Shown piece after piece: positions 57,721 through 64,000 of a stretch of DNA of 64,000 bases. Every line of letters begins with the position of its first letter. The first letter of the stretch is position 1. Made by a program: the position numbers and the translations under genes. The stretch is from Deltaproteobacteria bacterium (lineage in GTDB: Bacteria; Myxococcota_A; Polyangia; Nannocystales; Nannocystaceae): contig RFGU01000249.1 in the NCBI GenBank assembly GCA_003696955.1, positions 1 to 64,000 on the forward strand, read 5' to 3'. The notes beneath the pieces are model-generated. The model was not told the origin of the DNA. It was given only the letters and a program-made list of their open reading frames with translations, and searched no databases.

Positions 57721-59627
57721 GTTCGCGGCGGCAGGATCGCCCCCTCGGTGGGCAACTCGAACACCATGCAGACGGCACCTTCGAGGGCGGCCGTCGCCTC
57801 GAAGTTCGGGGAGCCGACCACCCGGGGGTCGACCACCTCGCGGGGGACTTCGGTGAAGCCGAGCTTCGTGGCGAAGAAGTTCGATGCCGTGGCCGTCACG
57901 AGGTAGATGCGCCGAACCCCCTGGGTCCGCGCGTGGCGCATGATGCAGTCCCCGAGCACCCAACCGAGCCCCTCGCCGCGCCGCTCGGGGGTCACGGCCA
58001 GGCCGAAGAGGAACGCCGCATCGCCCCGCACGTCCAGGCTCACGCAGGCGACCACGTCCTCCCCGCCCCGGATCACGAGTGTGTCGACGGTGGGCTCCCA
58101 GACCACGGCCGGCAGCCCGTAACCGGCGAGCAACGCATCCACCTGCGGACGATCGCGCGTCTGGGCGAAGACCACCGGATCACCGAGCCGCTGCAGGATT
58201 CGCGTGCCGAGATCGTCGAAGCTGCCACTCGACAGCACGAGGACCGTATCCCCCGGTGCGACGGCCGAGATGACGTCCTCGAGGAGCACGTCGGTTCGCT
58301 CGAACGCGCGTGCCGGCACGCCCCGTGCACCGATGGCCCGGGCAAGCTCGACCGGGTCGAGACGCTCGTTCGCGGGGACCTTCTCCGGACGGTACAAGGG
58401 ACCTATCCGCACGCTCGATGCCGCATCGAATGCCGACGCATAGGCCTGTTGGAACACCCGCCGACGGGACGATGCCGAGCGGGGTTCGAAACACACGTGC
58501 AGCGCGTGTTCCGGATACCTGCGGCGCAGGGCCGACACCGTCATCGCCACGGCCGTGGGGTGGTGGGCGAAGTCGTCGATGACCCGCACCCCCTGGGCGA
58601 CGCCGAGCAGCTCCTGGCGCCTGCGCACGCCACGAAAGGTCTGGATCCCCCGCGCGACGACCTCGGGATCGCACCCGTGCAGCCGGCACAACCCGATCAC
58701 CGCCAGGAGGTTGGCCACGTTGTGCTGGCCCACGAGCTGCGTGGAGAAGGTGCCCAACGGCGTCCCACGTTCGTACACGTCGAAGACCGTTCGCCGCGCT
58801 CCGGGCCGGCTGCGCACCACGGCGGCATAGTCCCGCTCCCCGACGCTCGCCTCGTCGGGCACGACGCCATAGGTGTGGATCCTGCCCTCGCAGGCGGCCG
58901 CACACCCGAGGGCTTCGGGGTCGTCACCGCAGACGAGGAGATCACCATCGGCCGGGATCAGGGCTGCAAACGCCCGAAACGTCCGGCGCACCTCGTCGAG
59001 GTCCGCGAAGATGTCCGCGTGATCGAACTCCACGGACGTCAAGATGGCCCGCTTGGGACGATAGTGGAGGAACTTCGAGCGCTTGTCGAAGAACGCCGTG
59101 TCGTATTCGTCACCCTCGACGACGAACGTGTCGCCGCTGCCGAGGTGGTAGCCCCGGCCGAGGTTCTGCGGCACGCCCCCGATCAGATAGGAAGGATCGG
59201 CTCCAGCCACGACCAGGCACCACGCCAGGGCACTGGCCGTCGTCGTCTTGCCGTGGGTGCCCACGACCACGTACGGGTCACGGCCTTCGAGCAAGGCCGA
59301 AGCGAGCATGGAGGGAAAGCTCTCGAGCGCGATCCCCCGTTCCTTGGCGGCCACCACCTCCGGGTGGTCCGCGCTGCAGACGTTGCCCACCACGACCCGG
59401 TCCGGCCCCCAGGCGAGGTTCGCCGGATCGAAGCCCTCGAACACGTCGATCCCCGCCTCCTCGAGCTGGGTGCTCATGGGCGGGTAGATGGCGGCATCCG
59501 AGCCGCGGACGTCGTGGCCGGCTTCCCGCATGAGGCCGGCGAGGGCTCCCATGCCGGTCCCGGCGATGCCGATGAAATGGACCTTCAGGGCCCTTCCATC
59601 TTCGGCGGCGAGGCCCTCCTGGGTCAA
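57717..59627 (-). CDS. mpl: Mpl murein-peptide ligase fused to a GNAT acetyltransferase domain
   Basis: A 636-residue fusion. Residues 15-480 are Mpl, which reattaches the recycled tripeptide L-Ala-gamma-D-Glu-meso-Dap to UDP-MurNAc: IGIAGTGMGALA, the ATP loop VVGTHGKTTTAS (about 122-133), the Mpl-typical EGDEYDTAFFDKRSKFLHY, VGQHNVANLLAV, and DDFAHHPTAV. Residues 485-600 have a GNAT acetyl-CoA fold: LFGLAVTPERRGEGLGWVLG (motif A with RRxGxG/A) and TASNFFATKLGFTEV (motif B). The end (about 600-636) is extra. The start is uncertain: TTG 59627 has a GAGGGG element about 9 bases up; GTG 59648 or CTG 59588 are alternatives. Confidence 0.9.
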   Translation of the reverse strand: MTQEGLAAEDGRALKVHFIGIAGTGMGALAGLMREAGHDVRGSDAAIYPPMSTQLEEAGIDVFEGFDPANLAWGPDRVVVGNVCSADHPEVVAAKERGIALESFPSMLASALLEGRDPYVVVGTHGKTTTASALAWCLVVAGADPSYLIGGVPQNLGRGYHLGSGDTFVVEGDEYDTAFFDKRSKFLHYRPKRAILTSVEFDHADIFADLDEVRRTFRAFAALIPADGDLLVCGDDPEALGCAAACEGRIHTYGVVPDEASVGERDYAAVVRSRPGARRTVFDVYERGTPLGTFSTQLVGQHNVANLLAVIGLCRLHGCDPEVVARGIQTFRGVRRRQELLGVAQGVRVIDDFAHHPTAVAMTVSALRRRYPEHALHVCFEPRSASSRRRVFQQAYASAFDAASSVRIGPLYRPEKVPANERLDPVELARAIGARGVPARAFERTDVLLEDVISAVAPGDTVLVLSSGSFDDLGTRILQRLGDPVVFAQTRDRPQVDALLAGYGLPAVVWEPTVDTLVIRGGEDVVACVSLDVRGDAAFLFGLAVTPERRGEGLGWVLGDCIMRHARTQGVRRIYLVTATASNFFATKLGFTEVPREVVDPRVVGSPNFEATAALEGAVCMVFELPTEGAILPPRT

Positions 59628-59904
59628 GGCGCGGGGCCCCTCGCGCACCTGCGTAGACCCGTTCGCGGCCAGATTTCGCCGCCCGGTACGCCGTCGGCGT
59701 CCTCCGCGGCGCACGGCGCGAACGAGGCACTGGAGCTTTCGAGAGCACCGCTGCGCACACGACGCGGCCGCGCGCGCGTGCCGGCCGGGGTCGGCGCGGT
59801 CCGGCCGCATGACGCGAACGTCCGGGCAAAATTGACCCCGTGGGGCTATTTCGAACACCGTCGTGGCTTGGTATTCGGATCCACGCATGGAAGGGACGCT
59901 CCTC

Positions 59905-60240
59905 ATGGACAACGATCGCCGCTCCCGCAAGCGGGTACCCATCTCCGTCGAGCTCAAGCTTCATGCCCCGTCGCTGCATTTCGTCCTGCTCTCCCGAACG
60001 GTGGACATGTCGACCCGTGGCGCATTCGTGCGCTCGAACCGTCCCCTACCCGTCGGGGCCCCGGTGACGGTCGAGTTCGACCGTGGACGGGCCAAGAATC
60101 CGCTTCGTGTATCCGCCGAGGTCGTGCGCGTGGGATCGGTGGAGGAGGGCCGCGCGGCCGGGATCGCCCTGCGCTTCACCGACGTGACCGAGCTCGACGA
60201 GGCCCTGATCGACGACCTCATCCGCACCGCGAAGGCCTGA
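59905..60240 (+). CDS. PilZ-domain protein
   Basis: A 111-residue single-domain protein. It has RRSRKRVPISVEL (RxxxR contact near the N-terminus) and TVDMSTRGAFVRS, the DxSxxG motif in the full form, so cyclic-di-GMP binding is likely. A GGAAGGGA ribosome site lies 8 bases before ATG 59905; earlier in-frame starts at 59887 and 59863 exist. It is divergent from the Mpl fusion. The 277-base gap between them holds no other gene I can support. Confidence 0.87.
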   Translation: MDNDRRSRKRVPISVELKLHAPSLHFVLLSRTVDMSTRGAFVRSNRPLPVGAPVTVEFDRGRAKNPLRVSAEVVRVGSVEEGRAAGIALRFTDVTELDEALIDDLIRTAKA

Positions 60241-60373
60241 CCCCGGTGTTCGCAGCCGCGGGCCCCTCGTCGGACGGGCAGCGAACCGCACCGCAGCCGT
60301 CTGCGGCTTCGGCACCGGCCTCCCCGCGGACGACCACGGGTCGCGCGCCATCGGCGCACGGGCGATTTTTCGA

Positions 60374-60403
60374 TTGAGCCGCTCGCCACGACCGGTCTAC
60401 GAT
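60374..60403 (+). promoter_or_regulatory. Promoter of the beta-propeller lipoprotein
   Basis: TTGAGC at 60374-60379, an 18-base spacer and TACGAT at 60398-60403. The ATG at 60411 follows after 7 bases, so the transcript is probably leaderless. Confidence 0.6.
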
Positions 60404-60410
60404 CCGGTCC

Positions 60411-61859
60411 ATGTACCGTACGTGTCGTGCCCCACATCTCGGCGACGTCGTGGCGATGGCAGGGTGTCTCCTCGCCCTGGCCACGGCGTGTGGACCCGGA
60501 GATACCTCCACCACCACCGGGGACTTCTCCGGGGGTGGGACCGACGCCACCTCCTCGTCCGGTGCCTCGGCGGGCCCGGCCAGTGCGACGGCCGGGGGGG
60601 CCACGAGCGACGGCTCGACCTCCACTACGGGCTCCGACGCCACGTCGTCGTCCACCACGTCGTCGGGCTCCGCCACGGCGACGACCACGGGAACGCCCCC
60701 CAAGTTCGACGTCGGGAACACCGCGGACGTGGGGCCGGTCGAGTGCGGCTGCGGCAACAGCGAGTGGAGCTACATCTGGATCGCGAACAGCCCCGAGCAC
60801 ACCGTCTCCAAGATCAACACGCGGACCATGACCGAGGAAGGCCGGTACCGGACCCGGCCCGACGGCTCGGGCAACCCGTCCCGCACGTCCGTGAGCATCG
60901 ACGGCCGGGCCGTCGTGGTGGCCAACCGGATGGGCGGCGTCACCAAGATTTGGGCGCGGCCCGAGTACTGCGAGGACAAGAACAACGACAACGTCATCAC
61001 GACCTCGACGGGCCCCAACGACGTGCTCCCATTCGACCAGGAGGAGTGTATCGCCTGGCACACCTTCGTGCCCGAGACCACGGTTCAACGGCCCGTGGCG
61101 TGGACCTCCGGGGAGCTGAACCCCCAGACCTGCGAGTACGAGAACCAGAAGGTCTGGACGACCACCGGCCGCAACGCGCCGCCCGACAAGGGCCCCAACT
61201 ATTGCGGCGCGGGCGGCAACTGGGTCCATCTGCTCAACGGGGATACCGGTGAGGTGGAGCAGACCGTCTTCATCCCGGAATCCGAGGTTCCCTGCGCGGC
61301 CTGGGGCGACTGGGGGTTCGGGTTCTACGGCGCCGCGGTGGATCCGGACAACAACCTGTGGCTTTCGACCTTCGGAGCGGGCAAGTTCGTCAAGGTCGAC
61401 TACCAGACCCTCGACTACACGGTCTACAGCGGGTCGAGCTACGGGATCACCGTCGACTCCCTGGGCCGTCCCTGGGTGGGCGACAATCCCCGCCGCTTCG
61501 ACGAGGCCACCCAGACGTGGCAAAGCTCCGGGCTTCCCGGCGCCGGAGGCTCCGGGATCGCCGAGGACCTGCAAGGACGCATCTGGGCGGCCACGCAAGG
61601 CGGGGTCGGGTGGGTCGACCGCGACACCCTGGCCGTGGGCGACACCGTGACCCTGCCGTTCCAGGGCATCTACCGCGGCATCAGTGTCGACATCGACGGT
61701 TACATCTGGGCCGTGCGCCTCGGCGGCAACGAGGCGTTCCGGATCGATCCCGACGACTACAGCTTCGAGATGGTCGGGGGCTTGAACGGCCCCTACACCT
61801 ACTCGGACATGAGCGGCGGCCAGCTTTCGGCCGTGACGTGCGGGACACCCGCCGGTTGA
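60411..61859 (+). CDS. Beta-propeller lipoprotein (virginiamycin-B-lyase/NHL-like)
   Basis: A 482-residue predicted lipoprotein. The lipobox is LLALATAC (Cys about 27), then a 65-residue Ser/Thr/Gly-rich linker. The body is a repeated four-stranded-blade pattern with WSYIWIANSPEHTVSKINTRT, FYGAAVDPDNNLWLSTFGAGKFVKVD, YGITVDSLGRPWVGDN and GISVDIDGYIWAVRLGGN, typical of Vgb-like or NHL propellers. Several Cys pairs are present. Such propellers bind ligands or lyse cyclic depsipeptides; no active site can be asserted. The start is the ATG 7 bases after a TACGAT box. Confidence 0.86.
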   Translation: MYRTCRAPHLGDVVAMAGCLLALATACGPGDTSTTTGDFSGGGTDATSSSGASAGPASATAGGATSDGSTSTTGSDATSSSTTSSGSATATTTGTPPKFDVGNTADVGPVECGCGNSEWSYIWIANSPEHTVSKINTRTMTEEGRYRTRPDGSGNPSRTSVSIDGRAVVVANRMGGVTKIWARPEYCEDKNNDNVITTSTGPNDVLPFDQEECIAWHTFVPETTVQRPVAWTSGELNPQTCEYENQKVWTTTGRNAPPDKGPNYCGAGGNWVHLLNGDTGEVEQTVFIPESEVPCAAWGDWGFGFYGAAVDPDNNLWLSTFGAGKFVKVDYQTLDYTVYSGSSYGITVDSLGRPWVGDNPRRFDEATQTWQSSGLPGAGGSGIAEDLQGRIWAATQGGVGWVDRDTLAVGDTVTLPFQGIYRGISVDIDGYIWAVRLGGNEAFRIDPDDYSFEMVGGLNGPYTYSDMSGGQLSAVTCGTPAG

Positions 61860-61914
61860 GGCCACGCGCTGAGGCCTTGCGAGGCGAACGGTTGCAGGCC
61901 GCGATCGCGCCCTC

Positions 61915-61920
61915 CACGAT
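61915..61920 (+). promoter_or_regulatory. Relaxed -10 box for cinA
   Basis: Reads CACGAT and ends 6 bases before GTG 61927. Confidence 0.35.
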
Positions 61921-61926
61921 GGCCCC

Positions 61927-63255
61927 GTGACCGGACCGTCGAGCCCCACTGCGTCGCCGACCGCCGTCGTCGTCACCATCGGTGACGAACTTCTGGCCGG
62001 CGAGACCGTCGACACCAACAAGGCGACCCTCGCTGCCTTCGCCACGGCCCACGGATTTTCGGTAACGGCCGCCCATACCCTTCCCGACGATCTCGAGGCC
62101 ATTGCGCGGCTCCTTTCCGACCTGATCGGACGTTGTCGCCTGTGCCTCGTCTGCGGGGGGCTCGGCCCCACGTCCGACGACGTGACCCGACACGCCGTGG
62201 CGCGTGCCTGCGGGCGCCCCCTTCGGCGAAACCCTGCGTTGGTCGAGGACCTCGAAGCCAAGTTCGCCCGCCTCGGCCGTTCCATGCCCGAGGCCAACCT
62301 CGTCCAAGCGGACGTCCCCGAAGGGGCGGAGATCCTCGCAAACCCCATCGGAACCGCTGCGGGTTTCGTCGTCGGCGACGCCACCACCTTCGCCGTGCTG
62401 CCCGGCCCACCGCGCGAGCTTGCGCGCATGTTGCACCATGAACTTGCGCCGCGCATGTCGGCCCTCGGGGGCGGGCCGCCCCGACCGACCCGCCGGTACC
62501 GCTGCCTCGGATTCGGCGAGTCCAGCCTCGCGGCGCGTCTCGAACCCCGGCTGCCGGAACTCGAGGGCCTGCTCGAATCGGGTGGAGTACGCGTCCGCTA
62601 CCGCGCTGCAATGCCCCTGGTGGACGTCACGTTCGTCCTCGATGCGCGACCTTCGGGCGAGGTTCTCGACGCGATGGACCGCATCGTCGCCGAGGCCCTC
62701 GCCCCGGCCCTCTACGGCATCGGGATGGCCGACCTCCCGACGAGGGTGCTGGCCGCCCTCCGCCAACACGGCCACACCCTCGCCACGGCGGAATCGTGCA
62801 CGGGCGGGCGCGTGGCCGCGCAGATCACCGCCGTCCCGGGCGCGAGTTCGGTGTTCGCCGGCGGCGTCGTCGCCTACGCAAACCGCATCAAGACGGCGCT
62901 ACTCGGGGTGTCCGAGGAAGACCTGGCCCGGCACGGCGCCGTCTCCGAGCAGGTGGCCCGCGCCATGGCCGATGGCGCGCGCGCATGCCTTCGCACCGAC
63001 TTCGCCATCTCCACCACCGGCATCGCAGGCCCCGCGGGCGGCAGCCCCGAAAAGCCCGTCGGCACCGTCTGGGTCGGCATCGCCACCCCGGACGGCACCG
63101 ATGCGAAGCGGCTGTCCCTGCGCGGCGAGCGGCAACGGATCCAGCATGCGGCGGCCTTGTGGGGCCTCAAGCTCCTGTGGGATCGCCTCGTCGCGATGGA
63201 CCTTGCACGCGTGGAGGTCCTCGACGGACAGCCGGCACCGGCGCCGCCCCTGTGA
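61927..63255 (+). CDS. cinA: CinA: nicotinamide-nucleotide amidohydrolase with CinA N-terminal domain
   Basis: A 442-residue full-length CinA. The N-terminal COG1058-type domain has VTIGDELLAGETVDTN and CGGLGPTSDDVT, associated with ADP-ribose pyrophosphatase activity. The C-terminal PncC domain (from about 275) has TAESCTGGRVAAQIT and STTGIAGPAGGSPEKPVGTVW and deamidates nicotinamide mononucleotide in NAD salvage. Both motif sets look intact. It is not next to recA, unlike in many bacteria. GTG 61927 follows a CACGAT box by 6 bases. Confidence 0.95.
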   Translation: MTGPSSPTASPTAVVVTIGDELLAGETVDTNKATLAAFATAHGFSVTAAHTLPDDLEAIARLLSDLIGRCRLCLVCGGLGPTSDDVTRHAVARACGRPLRRNPALVEDLEAKFARLGRSMPEANLVQADVPEGAEILANPIGTAAGFVVGDATTFAVLPGPPRELARMLHHELAPRMSALGGGPPRPTRRYRCLGFGESSLAARLEPRLPELEGLLESGGVRVRYRAAMPLVDVTFVLDARPSGEVLDAMDRIVAEALAPALYGIGMADLPTRVLAALRQHGHTLATAESCTGGRVAAQITAVPGASSVFAGGVVAYANRIKTALLGVSEEDLARHGAVSEQVARAMADGARACLRTDFAISTTGIAGPAGGSPEKPVGTVWVGIATPDGTDAKRLSLRGERQRIQHAAALWGLKLLWDRLVAMDLARVEVLDGQPAPAPPL

Positions 63256-63273
63256 ACCCGGAGGTCCGGCGCC

Positions 63274-63290
63274 CCGTCCACTGCGGACGG
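63274..63290. terminator. Hairpin downstream of cinA
   Basis: Arms 63274-63279 (CCGTCC) and 63285-63290 (GGACGG), 5-base loop, in the convergent gap between cinA and the 63335 gene. No T-tract. Confidence 0.35.
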
Positions 63291-63334
63291 ACGGCCGCCC
63301 GGGAGCGCAGGGCCCGCCCCCGCGCGACGGCACC

Positions 63335-63658
63335 TCACGAGGCTGCCAGCAAGCGCGCCAGGCTCCATCCGAGCCCGACGAGCACGACCGAACTTCCCGC
63401 GATGGCCATGGACACGAGCGCCCGCGCCGGACGCAACTCGAACGGCCGTTCGGCGGCGTCCACGATCTCCGTTGGCGCCTCGACCTTCGCCACCTCGTCG
63501 CCCGAGGCCAGCGGATCGTCCTGCTCGTCTCGGATCCGACGCCGAACCACGTGCCAGTTGCGGGCCAGGAGCTTGGCGCCGGGAGACATCTCGTCGCGCA
63601 GGGCCTCGAGAGGCGCGACCCCCCGTCCTTCCCGCATGTGGGCGTCGACCGGCATCAC
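63335..63658 (-). CDS. Small membrane protein coupled to a sigma factor gene
   Basis: A 107-residue protein. Its N-terminal 75 residues are soluble and charged (LARNWHVVRRRIRDEQDD), and a single hydrophobic helix lies near the C-terminus (ALVSMAIAGSSVVLVGLGWSLARLL). The topology (cytoplasmic domain then one helix) and its position directly after a sigma factor gene, with overlapping start and stop (GTGATG), suggest a sigma-controlling or membrane-sensing partner, but there is no recognisable zinc anti-sigma motif. GTG 63658 or ATG 63655 is the start. Confidence 0.7.
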   Translation of the reverse strand: MMPVDAHMREGRGVAPLEALRDEMSPGAKLLARNWHVVRRRIRDEQDDPLASGDEVAKVEAPTEIVDAAERPFELRPARALVSMAIAGSSVVLVGLGWSLARLLAAS

Positions 63659-64000
63659 GACGGCTCAGGTTCCTTTCCGCTCGAATCGCCGAGCAGTCGC
63701 CGAAACCGGAGGCGTGCCGCACGGATCCGGGCATAGATGGTGTTGACGTTCGCCCCCTCTGCGCGGGCGATCTCCGGCGCCGTCATCCCCTCGACCTCGG
63801 TGAGCAGGAAGGCACGGCGCTTGTCCGCGTCGAGTTCGTCGAGCAGGCGCCGTGCCGTCATGGCCGCGACGACCCGCGCGTCCGTCGCCGGCCGGGGATC
63901 GACCCGTGCATCGGCATCGTGAACCAGCACCATCCGTCGGCCGCGACGTCGCACGCCACGGCGGTATTGGCTGGCGACCTTGCGCGCGATGCCGTAGAGC
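63655..64000 (-). CDS. Sigma-70 family (ECF-type) RNA polymerase sigma factor, partial
   Basis: The 5' part lies beyond the window; the reading frame stays open to the last complete codon at 63999. The visible 114 residues start with LYGIARKVASQYRR, the end of sigma region 2, then a linker and region 4: DELDADKRRAFLLTEVEGMTAPEIARAEGANVNTIYARIRAARLRFRRLL, split here into TEVEGMTAPEIA and NTIYARIRAARLRF as the -35-binding helix-turn-helix. The layout is that of an ECF sigma factor. It overlaps the small membrane protein gene, its probable regulator. Confidence 0.88.
   Translation of the reverse strand, partial: LYGIARKVASQYRRGVRRRGRRMVLVHDADARVDPRPATDARVVAAMTARRLLDELDADKRRAFLLTEVEGMTAPEIARAEGANVNTIYARIRAARLRFRRLLGDSSGKEPEPS

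Noticed and set aside
1-64000. tRNA, rRNA, insertion sequences, prophage or restriction islands
   Set aside because: No cloverleaf-like segment, transposase, integrase or phage protein was seen among the coding regions or gaps. The methyltransferase at 14903 has no restriction partner.

Overview
This is a continuous stretch of a very G+C-rich bacterial chromosome that looks like a myxobacterium, most likely from the Nannocystineae side of Myxococcota. The signs are many lipoproteins that pass from the lipobox straight into Gly/Ser/Thr-rich linkers, a fibro-slime domain lipoprotein, a MopE-type metal-binding motif, DUF4388/TPR and PilZ regulators, a GC-skewed third codon position and tight head-to-tail gene packing. 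Coding density is high and no gene-free stretch exceeds 300 bases. I saw no tRNA, rRNA, CRISPR array, insertion sequence, prophage or plasmid function. The window is ordinary core chromosome with accessory envelope genes.

Layout. 1-9.3 kb: SUFU-domain protein with serC, a divergent cyclophilin, a lipoprotein, an amidohydrolase lipoprotein, an HExxH protease, a protein resembling a dead metalloprotease, and a GT39-type glycosyltransferase. 9.4-18.5 kb: a Thr/Ser dehydratase coupled to a lipoprotein, a polytopic membrane protein, a lipoprotein plus ExbD/TolR-like pair, an orphan DpnA-type adenine methyltransferase, an FG-GAP lipoprotein with a TPR membrane protein, and a PilZ protein. 18.5-21.5 kb: the classical rpsB-tsf-pyrH-frr operon on the minus strand. 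21.7-26.1 kb: five head-to-tail envelope genes starting with an active-looking rhomboid protease. 26.2-36.7 kb: a possible degenerate radical-SAM barrel, pcnB with a methyltransferase, an acyl-CoA synthetase with an alpha/beta-hydrolase lipoprotein, a beta-barrel, gcdH, an SspB-like ClpX adaptor and small envelope proteins. 36.7-48.5 kb: a membrane alkaline-phosphatase-superfamily transferase, asd-pfk, a response regulator-nadK-recN operon, rplM-rpsI, the fibro-slime lipoprotein and a GlmU-like pyrophosphorylase. 48.6-64 kb: glnE with a DUF4388 protein, a NeuB-like synthase, an S46 peptidase, a diacylglycerol-kinase-like protein, an Mpl-GNAT fusion, PilZ, a beta-propeller lipoprotein, cinA, and a sigma factor running off the end with a small membrane partner.

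Functional links. Core functions are translation (S2, EF-Ts, RRF, L13, S9), nucleotide and cofactor supply (pyrH, nadK, cinA), amino-acid metabolism (serC, asd, dehydratase, glnE), cell-wall precursors and recycling (GlmU-like, Mpl), RNA tailing and DNA repair (pcnB, recN). Many adjacent genes overlap by ATGA or GTGA, which implies translational coupling.

Two window-wide patterns are the most notable findings. First, at least fourteen transcription units carry an extended -10 box, G(C/G)TANNNT, only 6-12 bases before the start codon and mostly without a Shine-Dalgarno sequence, so leaderless transcription appears common. Second, every convergent gene junction carries a GC-rich perfect or near-perfect inverted repeat without a T-tract, often with the stop codons inside the stem.
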